From Betaproteobacteria bacterium (GTDB taxonomy: Bacteria > Pseudomonadota > Gammaproteobacteria > Burkholderiales > Casimicrobiaceae), in assembly GCA_013298455.1 (NCBI GenBank), contig JAAFHR010000128.1, positions 1 to 8,389 on the forward strand: a stretch of 8,389 nt of DNA, given 5' to 3'. A program made the translations under genes and the position numbers. A model generated the notes under the pieces. The model did not search any database. It was not told the DNA's origin and saw nothing but the letters and a program-made list of their open reading frames with translations. This document shows positions 1-6,354 of the stretch, in pieces; position 1 is the first letter of the stretch; every line of letters starts with the position of its first letter.

Positions 1-443
1 GCGATGCGCTACGACCGGCAACGGTGGGCTGGATTCCGCAACGCGTTCATCTGATCGATTCGCTCAACGTGATTGATAACGTGGTGCTGCCTATTGCACT
101 TGCCGGGAGCAACCGAGACCGCTTGATCAGTGCTGCACAGACGCTGCTGGAGCGCGCCGGGCTCAAAACCCTTGCACAGGCCAATGCCACTGAGCTCTCC
201 GTGGGGCAAGCCGCGCGCTGCTGCGTGATTCGCTCGCTCATCGCCACTCCCAAGCTGTTGCTCGCCGACGAGCCCTCCGCCGCGCTCGATCAGGAAAGCG
301 CCCGCGTCATCGCTGAGCTGCTTGCCGAGTATTGCAGCGCAGGCGGTACGGCGGTGATCGCCACGCACGATCACGCGTTTCAGCAGCAGCTTCGCGCGCT
401 GTGTCACGATCTCAAAGACGACATCGAATTGGCCCATCCATGA
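1..443 (+). CDS. ABC transporter ATP-binding protein, MacB/LolD-like (5' truncated)
   Basis: This is the C-terminal part of an ABC ATPase that would power the permease encoded next to it. The frame is open from base 3, so the gene begins upstream of the window and its Walker A loop is not visible; the GTG at 24 is an internal codon, not the start. Visible in order are the Q-loop region (GWIPQ followed by a hydrophobic ENV-LP-like segment), a signature motif LSVGQ (bases 195-209, a variant of LSGGQ), Walker B LLLADEP, the D-loop SAALD and the H-loop ATHD. The pattern matches the LolD/MacB/FtsE family, which pairs with FtsX-type permeases. Its TGA stop (441-443) overlaps the ATG of the permease, which implies translational coupling. 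The family is certain; the substrate is not shown by the sequence. Confidence 0.93.
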   Translation, partial: DALRPATVGWIPQRVHLIDSLNVIDNVVLPIALAGSNRDRLISAAQTLLERAGLKTLAQANATELSVGQAARCCVIRSLIATPKLLLADEPSAALDQESARVIAELLAEYCSAGGTAVIATHDHAFQQQLRALCHDLKDDIELAHP

Positions 444-1609
444 CGCTGAAATTAGTGTGGGCCAGCGTTCGCGACCAACCACTGCAATTTCTGCTGGCGG
501 TGATGCTCTGTGCGCTGGGGATCACGGCGGTGGTGTGTGTCGTCGCACTGCAACACACGCTGGAATCGCATGGCGCACGGCAAGCGGCGGGGATTGATTT
601 GGTGGTTGGCGCGAAGGGCTCGGCGCTGCAAAACACGCTCGCTGCGGTGTATCACCTCGATGTCCCTAACGGCAATATTCGGCTCGCCGACGTCGAAACC
701 TTAGCCAAGCACCCAATGGTCGCGCAGGCAATCCCAATTTCGCTGGGGGATTCGGTGGGCGGCGCGCGCATCGTTGGCGCTCCCGATACGTTTTATTCAC
801 TCTACAACGCCGCGCTCGCTGCGGGCGCTTGGCCGGCCGCGCCCATGGAGGCCGCCGTCGGAGCCAACGCCGCCAAACAGCTTAAGCTGCGATTGGGGGA
901 TCAGTTCATCGGTAGCCATGGCATGAGCGAATCGTCCGCCGAACACGGTGAGCACCCGTTTGTCGTCACGGCGCTCCTCGCGCCCACAGGGCGGGTGATT
1001 GACAATTTGGTCGTCACCCCACTGGCGAGCATCTGGACGATGCACGCGGAGCACAGCGACCCCGCCGCGCCGCCGGAGGTTACCTTCGCCTTGATCAAGC
1101 TCAAATCATTGGCCGCGATGGCCAGTTTGCCCAGATACATCAACGCCGAGACTAATCTGCAAGCCACCTCGCCGGCCACCGAGTCGGCGCGTTTGCTGGC
1201 GAATTTTGCGTGGGTGGCCCTCATCGTCAAATCGTTCGCGGCGGCACTCATTGTGGCCACTGGCATCGCACTCTTAGCCGCGCTGCTGCAATCTTTAGAG
1301 CGCCGCCAGACCGATCTGGCACTTTTGCGCGCCATGGGTGTCAAACGCGCTACGCTCGGCGCGCTGCTCGCTGGCCAAGGACTGTTGACTGTGCTGGTGG
1401 CAGCGGCGCTATCGGCATTGCTCGTCACGGCAGCGGCATATTGGTTGGTGCACGTTGGTTTAGTTGGCGTGACTATCGATGGGCTCTATGTCGCCACTGT
1501 TTTACTGATCGTGACGCTGGCCGCCCTGCTGCTAGCGCTATTGGCCACGCTCCCGGTGCTGCGCCGCACCGCGAAACTTGATCTTGCGACACTGTTATCA
1601 AAGAGTTAA
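440..1609 (+). CDS. FtsX-like ABC transporter permease
   Basis: This encodes a 389-residue inner-membrane permease with the four-helix layout of the MacB/LolE/FtsX family. One membrane segment lies near residues 14-38, followed by a large periplasmic domain (about 40-255). Three more segments follow near 260-285, 307-340 and 350-378. Between the second and third is the conserved cytoplasmic coupling stretch (ERRQTDLALLRAMGVKR, about residues 286-302), which contacts the ATPase. Translation from ATG 440 overlaps the ATPase stop as ATGA; the in-frame ATG at 332 would add 36 arginine-rich residues read from inside the ATPase gene and is not credible. Proteins of this family usually drive mechanotransmission or extraction of envelope substrates rather than classical import. 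The DUF3299-like neighbour points to metal-related or envelope transport, as inference only. Confidence 0.92.
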   Translation: MTLKLVWASVRDQPLQFLLAVMLCALGITAVVCVVALQHTLESHGARQAAGIDLVVGAKGSALQNTLAAVYHLDVPNGNIRLADVETLAKHPMVAQAIPISLGDSVGGARIVGAPDTFYSLYNAALAAGAWPAAPMEAAVGANAAKQLKLRLGDQFIGSHGMSESSAEHGEHPFVVTALLAPTGRVIDNLVVTPLASIWTMHAEHSDPAAPPEVTFALIKLKSLAAMASLPRYINAETNLQATSPATESARLLANFAWVALIVKSFAAALIVATGIALLAALLQSLERRQTDLALLRAMGVKRATLGALLAGQGLLTVLVAAALSALLVTAAAYWLVHVGLVGVTIDGLYVATVLLIVTLAALLLALLATLPVLRRTAKLDLATLLSKS

Positions 1610-1615
1610 ATCCGT

Positions 1616-2146
1616 ATGCTTAGATTCCTCCTATCGCCTCATCGCCACGCCCGGCATCAACCCTTGATCGCGCTACTGGCTGCGGCTTTGTTCGTGGTGT
1701 CAGTGCAGGCGGTAACACCCGTTGCGCCCAGCGGGGCGATTCCGGGGCCCGGCGGGATGTTGGCGCCATCGCAGTTCTTGAAAGAGAAGCCCGGATTTAC
1801 GCCGTGGCGCACTCTGGCGCAGGTCGAGCTGGCCAAGCAAGGCAGCAAGCTCCGCCCCGTCTTTGCGTCTGCTGTGACCGCGCTCGACGGCAAAGCGGTG
1901 AAGGTTGAGGGCTTCATGATTCCGCTCGACATCGGCGACAAGCAGAAGCGATTCTTGCTGGTCGCCGCGCCGCCGCACTGCTCGTTTTGCTTGCCCGCGG
2001 GCCCCGATGCGATGATCGAAATTCGCGCGAAATCGAACGTTCGTTACGGCTTTGAGGCCGTGTCGCTCAGCGGCACGCTACAAGTGCTCAACGACGACCC
2101 TGCGGGTTTGTACTACCGATTGATCGATGCAGTGCGCTTAGAGTGA
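1616..2146 (+). CDS. Exported DUF3299-like protein with an HCxxC motif
   Basis: This is a 176-residue protein with a basic N-terminus, a hydrophobic stretch (about residues 17-32) and a likely signal peptidase site after VSVQA, so it should act in the periplasm or at the membrane. The core reads KAVKVEGFMIPLD, then KRFLLVAAPPHCSFCLPAG, then a LSGTLQVL strand and a C-terminal YYRLIDAVRLE. This fits the DUF3299 pattern, a small OB-like fold often encoded beside LolD-like ATPase and FtsX-like permease genes. Cys122 and Cys125 next to His121 could bind a metal or form a disulfide. It starts 6 nt after the permease stop and is almost certainly in the same operon. From memory, a similar gene set in Vibrio (the Zrg genes) is linked to zinc uptake; a role here in zinc or other metal handling is inference. 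The molecular function is unknown. Confidence 0.8.
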   Translation: MLRFLLSPHRHARHQPLIALLAAALFVVSVQAVTPVAPSGAIPGPGGMLAPSQFLKEKPGFTPWRTLAQVELAKQGSKLRPVFASAVTALDGKAVKVEGFMIPLDIGDKQKRFLLVAAPPHCSFCLPAGPDAMIEIRAKSNVRYGFEAVSLSGTLQVLNDDPAGLYYRLIDAVRLE

Positions 2147-2156
2147 TGCGCCACAG

Positions 2157-2326
2157 CTAGGGAGACACTGCAAAACCCCCCGCGCGCGTTGCATCCTCAG
2201 AATCGGGCGGCTCGAAACCGCAAAATTCTTCGCCGTAGCCCCAGCTACGACTCAGAAATTTTGCGTTTCCGATCCATCCCGATCCGAGGCGCACCGCATC
2301 ACGGGGGTTTTGCAGTGTCTCCCTAG
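2157..2326. mobile_element. 170-bp palindromic MITE-like element
   Basis: The element is bounded by two identical inverted arms, 2157-2180 and 2303-2326. Each consists of CTAG plus the 20-mer GGAGACACTGCAAAACCCCC or its complement. Symmetry continues inside: CGCAAAATT at 2219-2227 pairs with 2257-2265, and CGTAGC at 2234-2239 pairs with GCTACG at 2244-2249 around a CCCA loop, all centred near 2241.5. Most of the remaining arm sequence also aligns with itself, with a few mismatches. The single strand would therefore fold into one long hairpin. There is no transposase. If the terminal CTAG copies are a target duplication, the true ends are GGAGAC, and a CTAG target would fit the YTAR preference known for IS5-group elements. 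It sits 10 nt after the DUF3299 stop and may also end transcription. Confidence 0.7.
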
Positions 2327-2333
2327 ACGGCGC

Positions 2334-2360
2334 TTGCAGCAAAGCGCAAATACAGATAAC
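2334..2360 (+). promoter_or_regulatory. Weak sigma70-like promoter candidate
   Basis: TTGCAG at 2334-2339 and GATAAC at 2355-2360 lie 15 nt apart, a little shorter than ideal. They begin just 8 nt beyond the right end of the palindromic element and end 8 nt before the ATG at 2369. If real, the transcript would start about 1-3 nt before the ATG, giving a nearly leaderless message, which would explain the lack of a Shine-Dalgarno sequence there. The evidence is motif resemblance only. Confidence 0.25.
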
Positions 2361-2368
2361 GTCTCACT

Positions 2369-3571
2369 ATGGGTTTTACGATTTTTCCAAAAATTTCGCG
2401 GAGCAAATCGGCTCCGGCGATTGCTCCCGCCATTGATCCAGCCGTCAAAGCCAAGGCTGACAAGGGCGCGCGCTTGGCCGAGGTGCACACGCTCACCGAC
2501 ATGCACGGTCACGGGCTGCCGCCATCGGCACAGTCAATCGTTCTGGACGAACCAGGCAGCCTTGGCCCGTCGCTTGAAAACGCAGCTCTGATGTTTGCAC
2601 ACGGCAACCCTGCTGCTGCTGCTGCCGCCCTCTCGCATGCCTTAGACACCGACGAACGTAGCAAACCACTGGTCTGGATGTGTCTGTTTGATCTGCTCGC
2701 GCGGAACAATGACCGAGCGCTGTTTGATGATTTGGCGCTCAAGTTCGTCGTGCAATTCGAGCGCTCGGCGCCAGCTTGGGACGAGTTGGCCGGTACGCGC
2801 GGCGCAGTCGCGAAGCCCGGCGCGCCAACGGCGGGGCGGCCACGCTCGCTACTTCGCGGTGCGCTCACTGATCCGGCAACGCCGGTACTCGCCGCGCTCA
2901 CCGAAGCGTCGAAACAAAAAACGCCAGGCACGCAACGCATGGATATTGAGATCAGCGATCTCGATACGGTGTCTGATGTCTGCGGCTTGCTGCTCGCTGG
3001 AGCGCTTGCGTCGTTTCGCCGCAAAGGCGTTTTTATCTCGTTTCGTGGCCTAGACGGGGCCATCCATCGGCTCTCCAGCGTACTCAAATCCGGCGAGCGC
3101 CGCCACAAGGGTCAGTGGTACTTGGTTTTGGAGCTCTTGCAATGGGCGGGCTCGATGGAAAAGTTCGAAGATCGCGCTGTGGAATTTGCGATTACCTTTG
3201 AAATTTCACCTCCGTCCTGGGAGCCTTTGTCGGCGCAGCAGCGCTCGGTTGTAGTGGATGCCGCAAAGGCCGAAGCTCAGGCGGTTGAGGCCAATCACGA
3301 AGAGGCGATCCGCTGGTCGGGCGAGCTCAAAGGGCCCGCCGATCTGTGCCTCAAATCAATCGCCGTCGACAAGGTCACGACCAACCCGGTGGTCGTTGAC
3401 ATGGGCGCGGTGCAGCGTGTGGATTTTGTCTGTGGCGGCGCCATCGCCAATGGCTTTAATCGGCTGATGGCGCAGGCGATCGACGTGCGAGTGATTCACG
3501 CCTCGCCGATCATTCAAGCGCTGTTGATGCTCACCGGCGCGCCCGCCACACTCTTTGTGAAATCCCGCTAG
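2369..3571 (+). CDS. STAS-domain protein with a duplicated helical-STAS architecture
   Basis: This is a 400-residue, probably cytoplasmic protein with no signal peptide or membrane segment. After a charged N-terminus (about 1-70) come a short alanine-rich helix (74-95), a helical module (103-140), a STAS-like segment (191-239), a second helical module (250-287) and a C-terminal STAS domain (about 330-395) with the typical DMGAVQRVDFVCGG strand-loop. STAS domains mediate protein-protein contacts, as in anti-sigma antagonists and MlaB. No phosphorylatable serine is evident at the usual site, since Cys355-Gly-Gly stands there. The ATG at 2369 has no Shine-Dalgarno sequence. The gene lies 48 nt upstream of hslV; I believe related STAS-like genes precede hslV in other betaproteobacteria, but I could not check this. 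The function is unknown and the partner is not identifiable from the sequence. Confidence 0.85.
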   Translation: MGFTIFPKISRSKSAPAIAPAIDPAVKAKADKGARLAEVHTLTDMHGHGLPPSAQSIVLDEPGSLGPSLENAALMFAHGNPAAAAAALSHALDTDERSKPLVWMCLFDLLARNNDRALFDDLALKFVVQFERSAPAWDELAGTRGAVAKPGAPTAGRPRSLLRGALTDPATPVLAALTEASKQKTPGTQRMDIEISDLDTVSDVCGLLLAGALASFRRKGVFISFRGLDGAIHRLSSVLKSGERRHKGQWYLVLELLQWAGSMEKFEDRAVEFAITFEISPPSWEPLSAQQRSVVVDAAKAEAQAVEANHEEAIRWSGELKGPADLCLKSIAVDKVTTNPVVVDMGAVQRVDFVCGGAIANGFNRLMAQAIDVRVIHASPIIQALLMLTGAPATLFVKSR

Positions 3572-3619
3572 CGCGCCGTTTCCGGTTCGCAGCGCCCCTC
3601 TCAACTCCGCTTCCCACAG

Positions 3620-4183
3620 ATGAGCTCGACTCACGCTAATCCATCGCCCGAGTATCACGGTACCACCATCGTTTCGGTTCGACGCGGCAACAGCGTTGCC
3701 CTCGGCGGCGACGGTCAAGTCACGCTCGGCAACATGGTGGTGAAATCCACCGCTCGAAAAATTCGACGCTTGCATCACGATCGGATTTTGGCGGGCTTTG
3801 CGGGCGCCACCGCCGATGCGTTCACATTGTTTGAGCGCTTCGAAGGCAAACTCGAAAAGCACCAAGGCCACCTTACTCGCGCCGCCGTGGAGCTGGCCAA
3901 GGATTGGCGGCAAGACCGAATGCTTCGGCGGCTAGAGGCCATGCTAGCGGTAGCCGATTCAACCTGCTCGCTGATCTTAACGGGCAACGGCGACGTTTTG
4001 GAGCCAGAGCACGGCATCGTCGCCATCGGTTCGGGCGGCGGTTTCGCGCAAGCCGCAGCGCGTGCGCTCGCGCAACATTCGGCTCTCACAGCCAAAGAAA
4101 TTGTGGCTGAATCGCTCAAGGTTGCTGGCGAAATTTGTATTTACACCAATCAGAATCACCTGATCGAAACGCTCGATTGGTAG
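3620..4183 (+). CDS. hslV: ATP-dependent protease subunit HslV
   Basis: This is the proteolytic subunit of the HslUV (ClpYQ) complex, a bacterial proteasome-like protease of the cytoplasm. It has 187 residues and full-length homology: HGTTIVSVRRG at the N-terminus, ALGGDGQVTLGN, GFAGATADAFTLFERFE, KLEKHQGHLTRAAVELAKDW, RMLRRLEAML, LTGNGDVLEPE, AIGSGGGFAQAAARAL and CIYTNQNH. The catalytic nucleophile should be Thr15, exposed by removal of a 14-residue propeptide ending in Gly14. E. coli HslV has only the initiator Met before this Thr, while other proteobacteria have propeptides of several residues. No clear Shine-Dalgarno sequence precedes ATG 3620. The oddity is the context: hslU, which normally follows directly, is absent, and a flavin hydroxylase comes next. 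The unfoldase must be encoded elsewhere or be missing. Confidence 0.97.
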   Translation: MSSTHANPSPEYHGTTIVSVRRGNSVALGGDGQVTLGNMVVKSTARKIRRLHHDRILAGFAGATADAFTLFERFEGKLEKHQGHLTRAAVELAKDWRQDRMLRRLEAMLAVADSTCSLILTGNGDVLEPEHGIVAIGSGGGFAQAAARALAQHSALTAKEIVAESLKVAGEICIYTNQNHLIETLDW

Positions 4184-4210
4184 TGGCGGCGCGAGTCGAT
4201 TGAAAACGCT

Positions 4211-5410
4211 ATGAAGCAGTTTGACGTAGTCATTGCAGGCGGTGGGCCCGTGGGTTGGGCCTGCGCACTGGCTTGCGCTCGCTCGCTCACGAGTGGGAGC
4301 GCTGCGCCTCGGGTTGCGCTGATTGATCGCGAAAAGGTCGTCGAAACAGCCAACAACGACGCGCCGCTCTCGTTGCGCGTTTACGCCGTCTCCCAGCGCT
4401 CGATCACGCAACTTCGGAGCTGGGGTGTGACGTTCGACGACGCACGTTGTGCAACGATGGATCGAATCGTCGTTCACACCAGCGGCAGCGACGAACCCGC
4501 GTTGACGCTCTCGGCTAAAGACGCGCGGCAAAGTGCGATTGGCGCGGTGATGGAGCATGAAGCGCTCACCGCGAGCATCGTCAGTGCCGCGTTATCTCAA
4601 GGCGTACTGCGCATTGCAGGACACGCTGTTTCCGCAGATTTAGTGGGTAGCGCTCGCATCGTTTCGCTTGCCGATGGCCAATTGCTACAAACCAAGCTCG
4701 TCATCATCGCCGACGGTCGCGACTCCGCGCTCGCGCCAACGTTGGGCCTTGAAGCGATGAGCCGAGACTACGAACGGCGAGGCGTCGTCGCGCATTTCCA
4801 AGTAAACAAACCGCATTACGGCGACGCGCGGCAGTGGTTCTTACCGGACGACACGATCCTTGCCCTGTTGCCCCTACCCGATGTTGGCGGCGCGCCAGCG
4901 GTGTCGATGGTGTGGTCGGTGGGCGAATCTCGCGCCGCAGCGCTTTTAGCGATGTCGCCCGATGCGCTGCTACAGACTGTCGCTGCAGCGACCCACGGCG
5001 CTGCGGTCGCCACCGCTGTGCTCCATGACGCCGTAGCTTTTCCGCTGTCACTCAAACGCATGTCCGATCCGGTCGCGGAGCGCGCTATCGTGGTTGGCGA
5101 CGCAGCGCACAGCGTTCATCCGTTGGCGGGACAGGGCGTGAATCTGGGGCTTGAAGATGCCCAGTGTTTGGCTGACTTGATGAGTCACTCGCAATCGCAG
5201 TCAATGGATCCTGGACACGCGCTGCTGACCGGTAAATACCGTCGGCAGCGCTACGCCCCAACTTTGGGTTTGGCGCTCACGACCGACGCCTTGGCCCGAC
5301 TTTACAATCTGGGGTCTTGGTCGACACTCAAGCCGGTTGCCGACACGGGAATGCGGGTTTTGGGGCGTTTACCCGCGTTTCGTCGCATGCTGTCTTCCGC
5401 TGCGGCCTAG
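4211..5410 (+). CDS. UbiH/UbiF/COQ6-family FAD-dependent hydroxylase
   Basis: This is a 399-residue flavoprotein monooxygenase that probably hydroxylates the aromatic ring of a ubiquinone precursor using NAD(P)H and O2. Visible motifs are the N-terminal dinucleotide-binding GGGPVG (residues 10-15), the middle ADGRDS motif (167-172) that contacts FAD/NAD(P)H, and the C-terminal FAD-binding GDAAHSVHPLAGQGVNLGLED (from residue 296), which is the hallmark of the UbiH/COQ6 family. The length is typical of the family and the gene looks intact. The sequence does not decide which ring position (C1, C5 or C6) it acts on, so no symbol is given. It starts 27 nt after hslV without an obvious Shine-Dalgarno sequence and is followed after 55 nt by the DsbC gene, a neighbour pair I associate with betaproteobacteria. 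Confidence 0.92.
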   Translation: MKQFDVVIAGGGPVGWACALACARSLTSGSAAPRVALIDREKVVETANNDAPLSLRVYAVSQRSITQLRSWGVTFDDARCATMDRIVVHTSGSDEPALTLSAKDARQSAIGAVMEHEALTASIVSAALSQGVLRIAGHAVSADLVGSARIVSLADGQLLQTKLVIIADGRDSALAPTLGLEAMSRDYERRGVVAHFQVNKPHYGDARQWFLPDDTILALLPLPDVGGAPAVSMVWSVGESRAAALLAMSPDALLQTVAAATHGAAVATAVLHDAVAFPLSLKRMSDPVAERAIVVGDAAHSVHPLAGQGVNLGLEDAQCLADLMSHSQSQSMDPGHALLTGKYRRQRYAPTLGLALTTDALARLYNLGSWSTLKPVADTGMRVLGRLPAFRRMLSSAAA

Positions 5411-5450
5411 CTTTCGTTCTCCCCTACATAATGGCCACGCGCGCCGCGCA

Positions 5451-5457
5451 AAGGAAA
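5451..5457 (+). promoter_or_regulatory. Ribosome binding site deciding the dsbC start
   Basis: AAGGAAA lies 8 nt before ATG 5466. Translation from there begins with a canonical lipoprotein signal peptide, whereas the longer in-frame reading from 5337 starts inside the hydroxylase gene and places 43 unrelated residues in front of it. Confidence 0.75.
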
Positions 5458-5465
5458 TTCAATTC

Positions 5466-6263
5466 ATGAAACAGACTATCGTCGCGCTACTCGCCGCTGG
5501 TTTACTCGTTGCTTGTAACGCACAGCAACCGCCCGCCGCATCGGCCAACGCCGCTCCCGCTGCGGCGGCCGTAGCACCTGCCTCCGAAGCGCAACTCGCT
5601 GAAGTCCGCAAAGCCTTAGAGACGCGCTTTCAAGGCGCACCGATCAAAGGGCTCCGCGCTAGCGTCTTCCCGAATATGTTCGAAGCCATGATCGGCGACG
5701 ACATGATTTATTTCGACGCCAAGATTTCGCACTTTGTTGTGGGTAACTTGATCGAAGCGGGCACGATGACCAACCTCACGGAGTCGCGCACCGCCGAGCT
5801 CAGCGCGATCGACGTGAAGCAGTTGCCGCTGAACGACGCGATCAAATTCGTGCGCGGCAAAGGCGAGCGCGTGATGTATGTATTCACCGATGTCGATTGC
5901 CCATTTTGTACCCGGCTTGAGCGCACGTTGCAAGACATGGACAACGTGACCGTTTACAACTTTATGTTCCCCATCGATTCGCTGCACCCAGATGCAACGC
6001 GTAAACAAAAGCTCATTTGGTGCGCCAAAGATCGCCTGAAAGCTTGGCAAGATATGGCGTTGAACGGCAAGCTCGTAACCGACAGCAATACCAATTGCGC
6101 CAATCCCGTCGATGCGACCAAAGCGCTCGGCCAAAAGCTAGGTGTCAAAGCCACGCCTACGTTTTTCGTTGCTGACGGCCGCTTGGTTGCTGGAGCGCTT
6201 CCGAAGGATCGCCTTGAAGCCACGCTTAACGCGGCGCAAGCCAGAGTAGCCACGGCGAAGTAA
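5466..6263 (+). CDS. dsbC: DsbC-type disulfide isomerase, predicted lipoprotein
   Basis: This is a 265-residue periplasmic thioredoxin-fold protein that would shuffle wrong disulfides in secreted proteins and be kept reduced by DsbD. An N-terminal signal ends in the lipobox LVAC with Cys17, followed by an alanine/proline-rich linker (about 20-42). Next come a DsbC dimerisation-like domain (about 43-115: EVRKALETRF, YFDAKISHFVVGNLIEAG) and a thioredoxin domain. The thioredoxin domain carries the active site CPFC (145-148) after FTDVD, a second cysteine pair (186 in WCAKD, 211 in NCANP) and the cis-Pro loop ATPT (229-232). The residue after the lipid-bearing Cys is Asn, not Asp, so outer-membrane sorting is possible. 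E. coli DsbC is soluble, so a membrane anchor is a notable variant. DsbG-like function is an alternative, though the paired Cys186/Cys211 favours DsbC. Confidence 0.92.
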   Translation: MKQTIVALLAAGLLVACNAQQPPAASANAAPAAAAVAPASEAQLAEVRKALETRFQGAPIKGLRASVFPNMFEAMIGDDMIYFDAKISHFVVGNLIEAGTMTNLTESRTAELSAIDVKQLPLNDAIKFVRGKGERVMYVFTDVDCPFCTRLERTLQDMDNVTVYNFMFPIDSLHPDATRKQKLIWCAKDRLKAWQDMALNGKLVTDSNTNCANPVDATKALGQKLGVKATPTFFVADGRLVAGALPKDRLEATLNAAQARVATAK

Positions 6264-6272
6264 TCGTCACTT

Positions 6273-6329
6273 CATTCGTCATTCGTCATTCGTCTTTCTA
6301 CCTTTCAAACCTCGTCTTTCGTCTTTCGT
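6273..6329. repeat. Heptamer repeats CATTCGT / CTTTCGT in the leader
   Basis: Three perfect tandem copies of CATTCGT (6273-6279, 6280-6286, 6287-6293) are followed by the degenerate CTTTCTA. After a short gap come two copies of CTTTCGT (6316-6322, 6323-6329) and then a fading TTTTCG. On the + strand the tract is strongly pyrimidine-biased. It fills nearly the whole gap between dsbC and the SPFH gene, so it lies in the SPFH leader or promoter region. Confidence 0.8.
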
Positions 6330-6343
6330 CCTTTTCGACCACC

Positions 6344-6350
6344 GGGAGAA
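6344..6350 (+). promoter_or_regulatory. Strong ribosome binding site of the SPFH gene
   Basis: GGGAGAA ends 4 nt before ATG 6355. It is one of only two convincing Shine-Dalgarno sequences in the window, the other preceding dsbC, and it supports 6355 over the nearby in-frame ATG at 6364. Confidence 0.7.
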
Positions 6351-6354
6351 ACAA

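Noticed and set aside
332..439. A longer start at 332 for the permease
   Set aside because: It adds 36 arginine/serine-rich residues read out of frame inside the ATPase gene; ATG 440 gives a normal FtsX N-terminus and an ATGA overlap.
2157..2342. A 61-codon minus-strand frame over the palindromic element
   Set aside because: It is almost wholly inside the inverted repeat, with no ribosome binding site and no recognisable protein pattern.
2612..2629. GCT triplet run as a variable microsatellite
   Set aside because: Only four perfect units, in frame and coding for an alanine-rich helix; ordinary for a GC-rich gene.
3572..3619. Terminator between the STAS gene and hslV
   Set aside because: No stable hairpin followed by a T-run is visible in this short gap; read-through is more likely.
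5337..5465. A longer start at 5337 for the DsbC protein
   Set aside because: It lies inside the hydroxylase gene and would bury the lipoprotein signal; AAGGAAA before 5466 supports the shorter form.
6273..6329. CRISPR array
   Set aside because: The repeat unit is only 7 bp and directly tandem, with no unique spacers and no cas genes.
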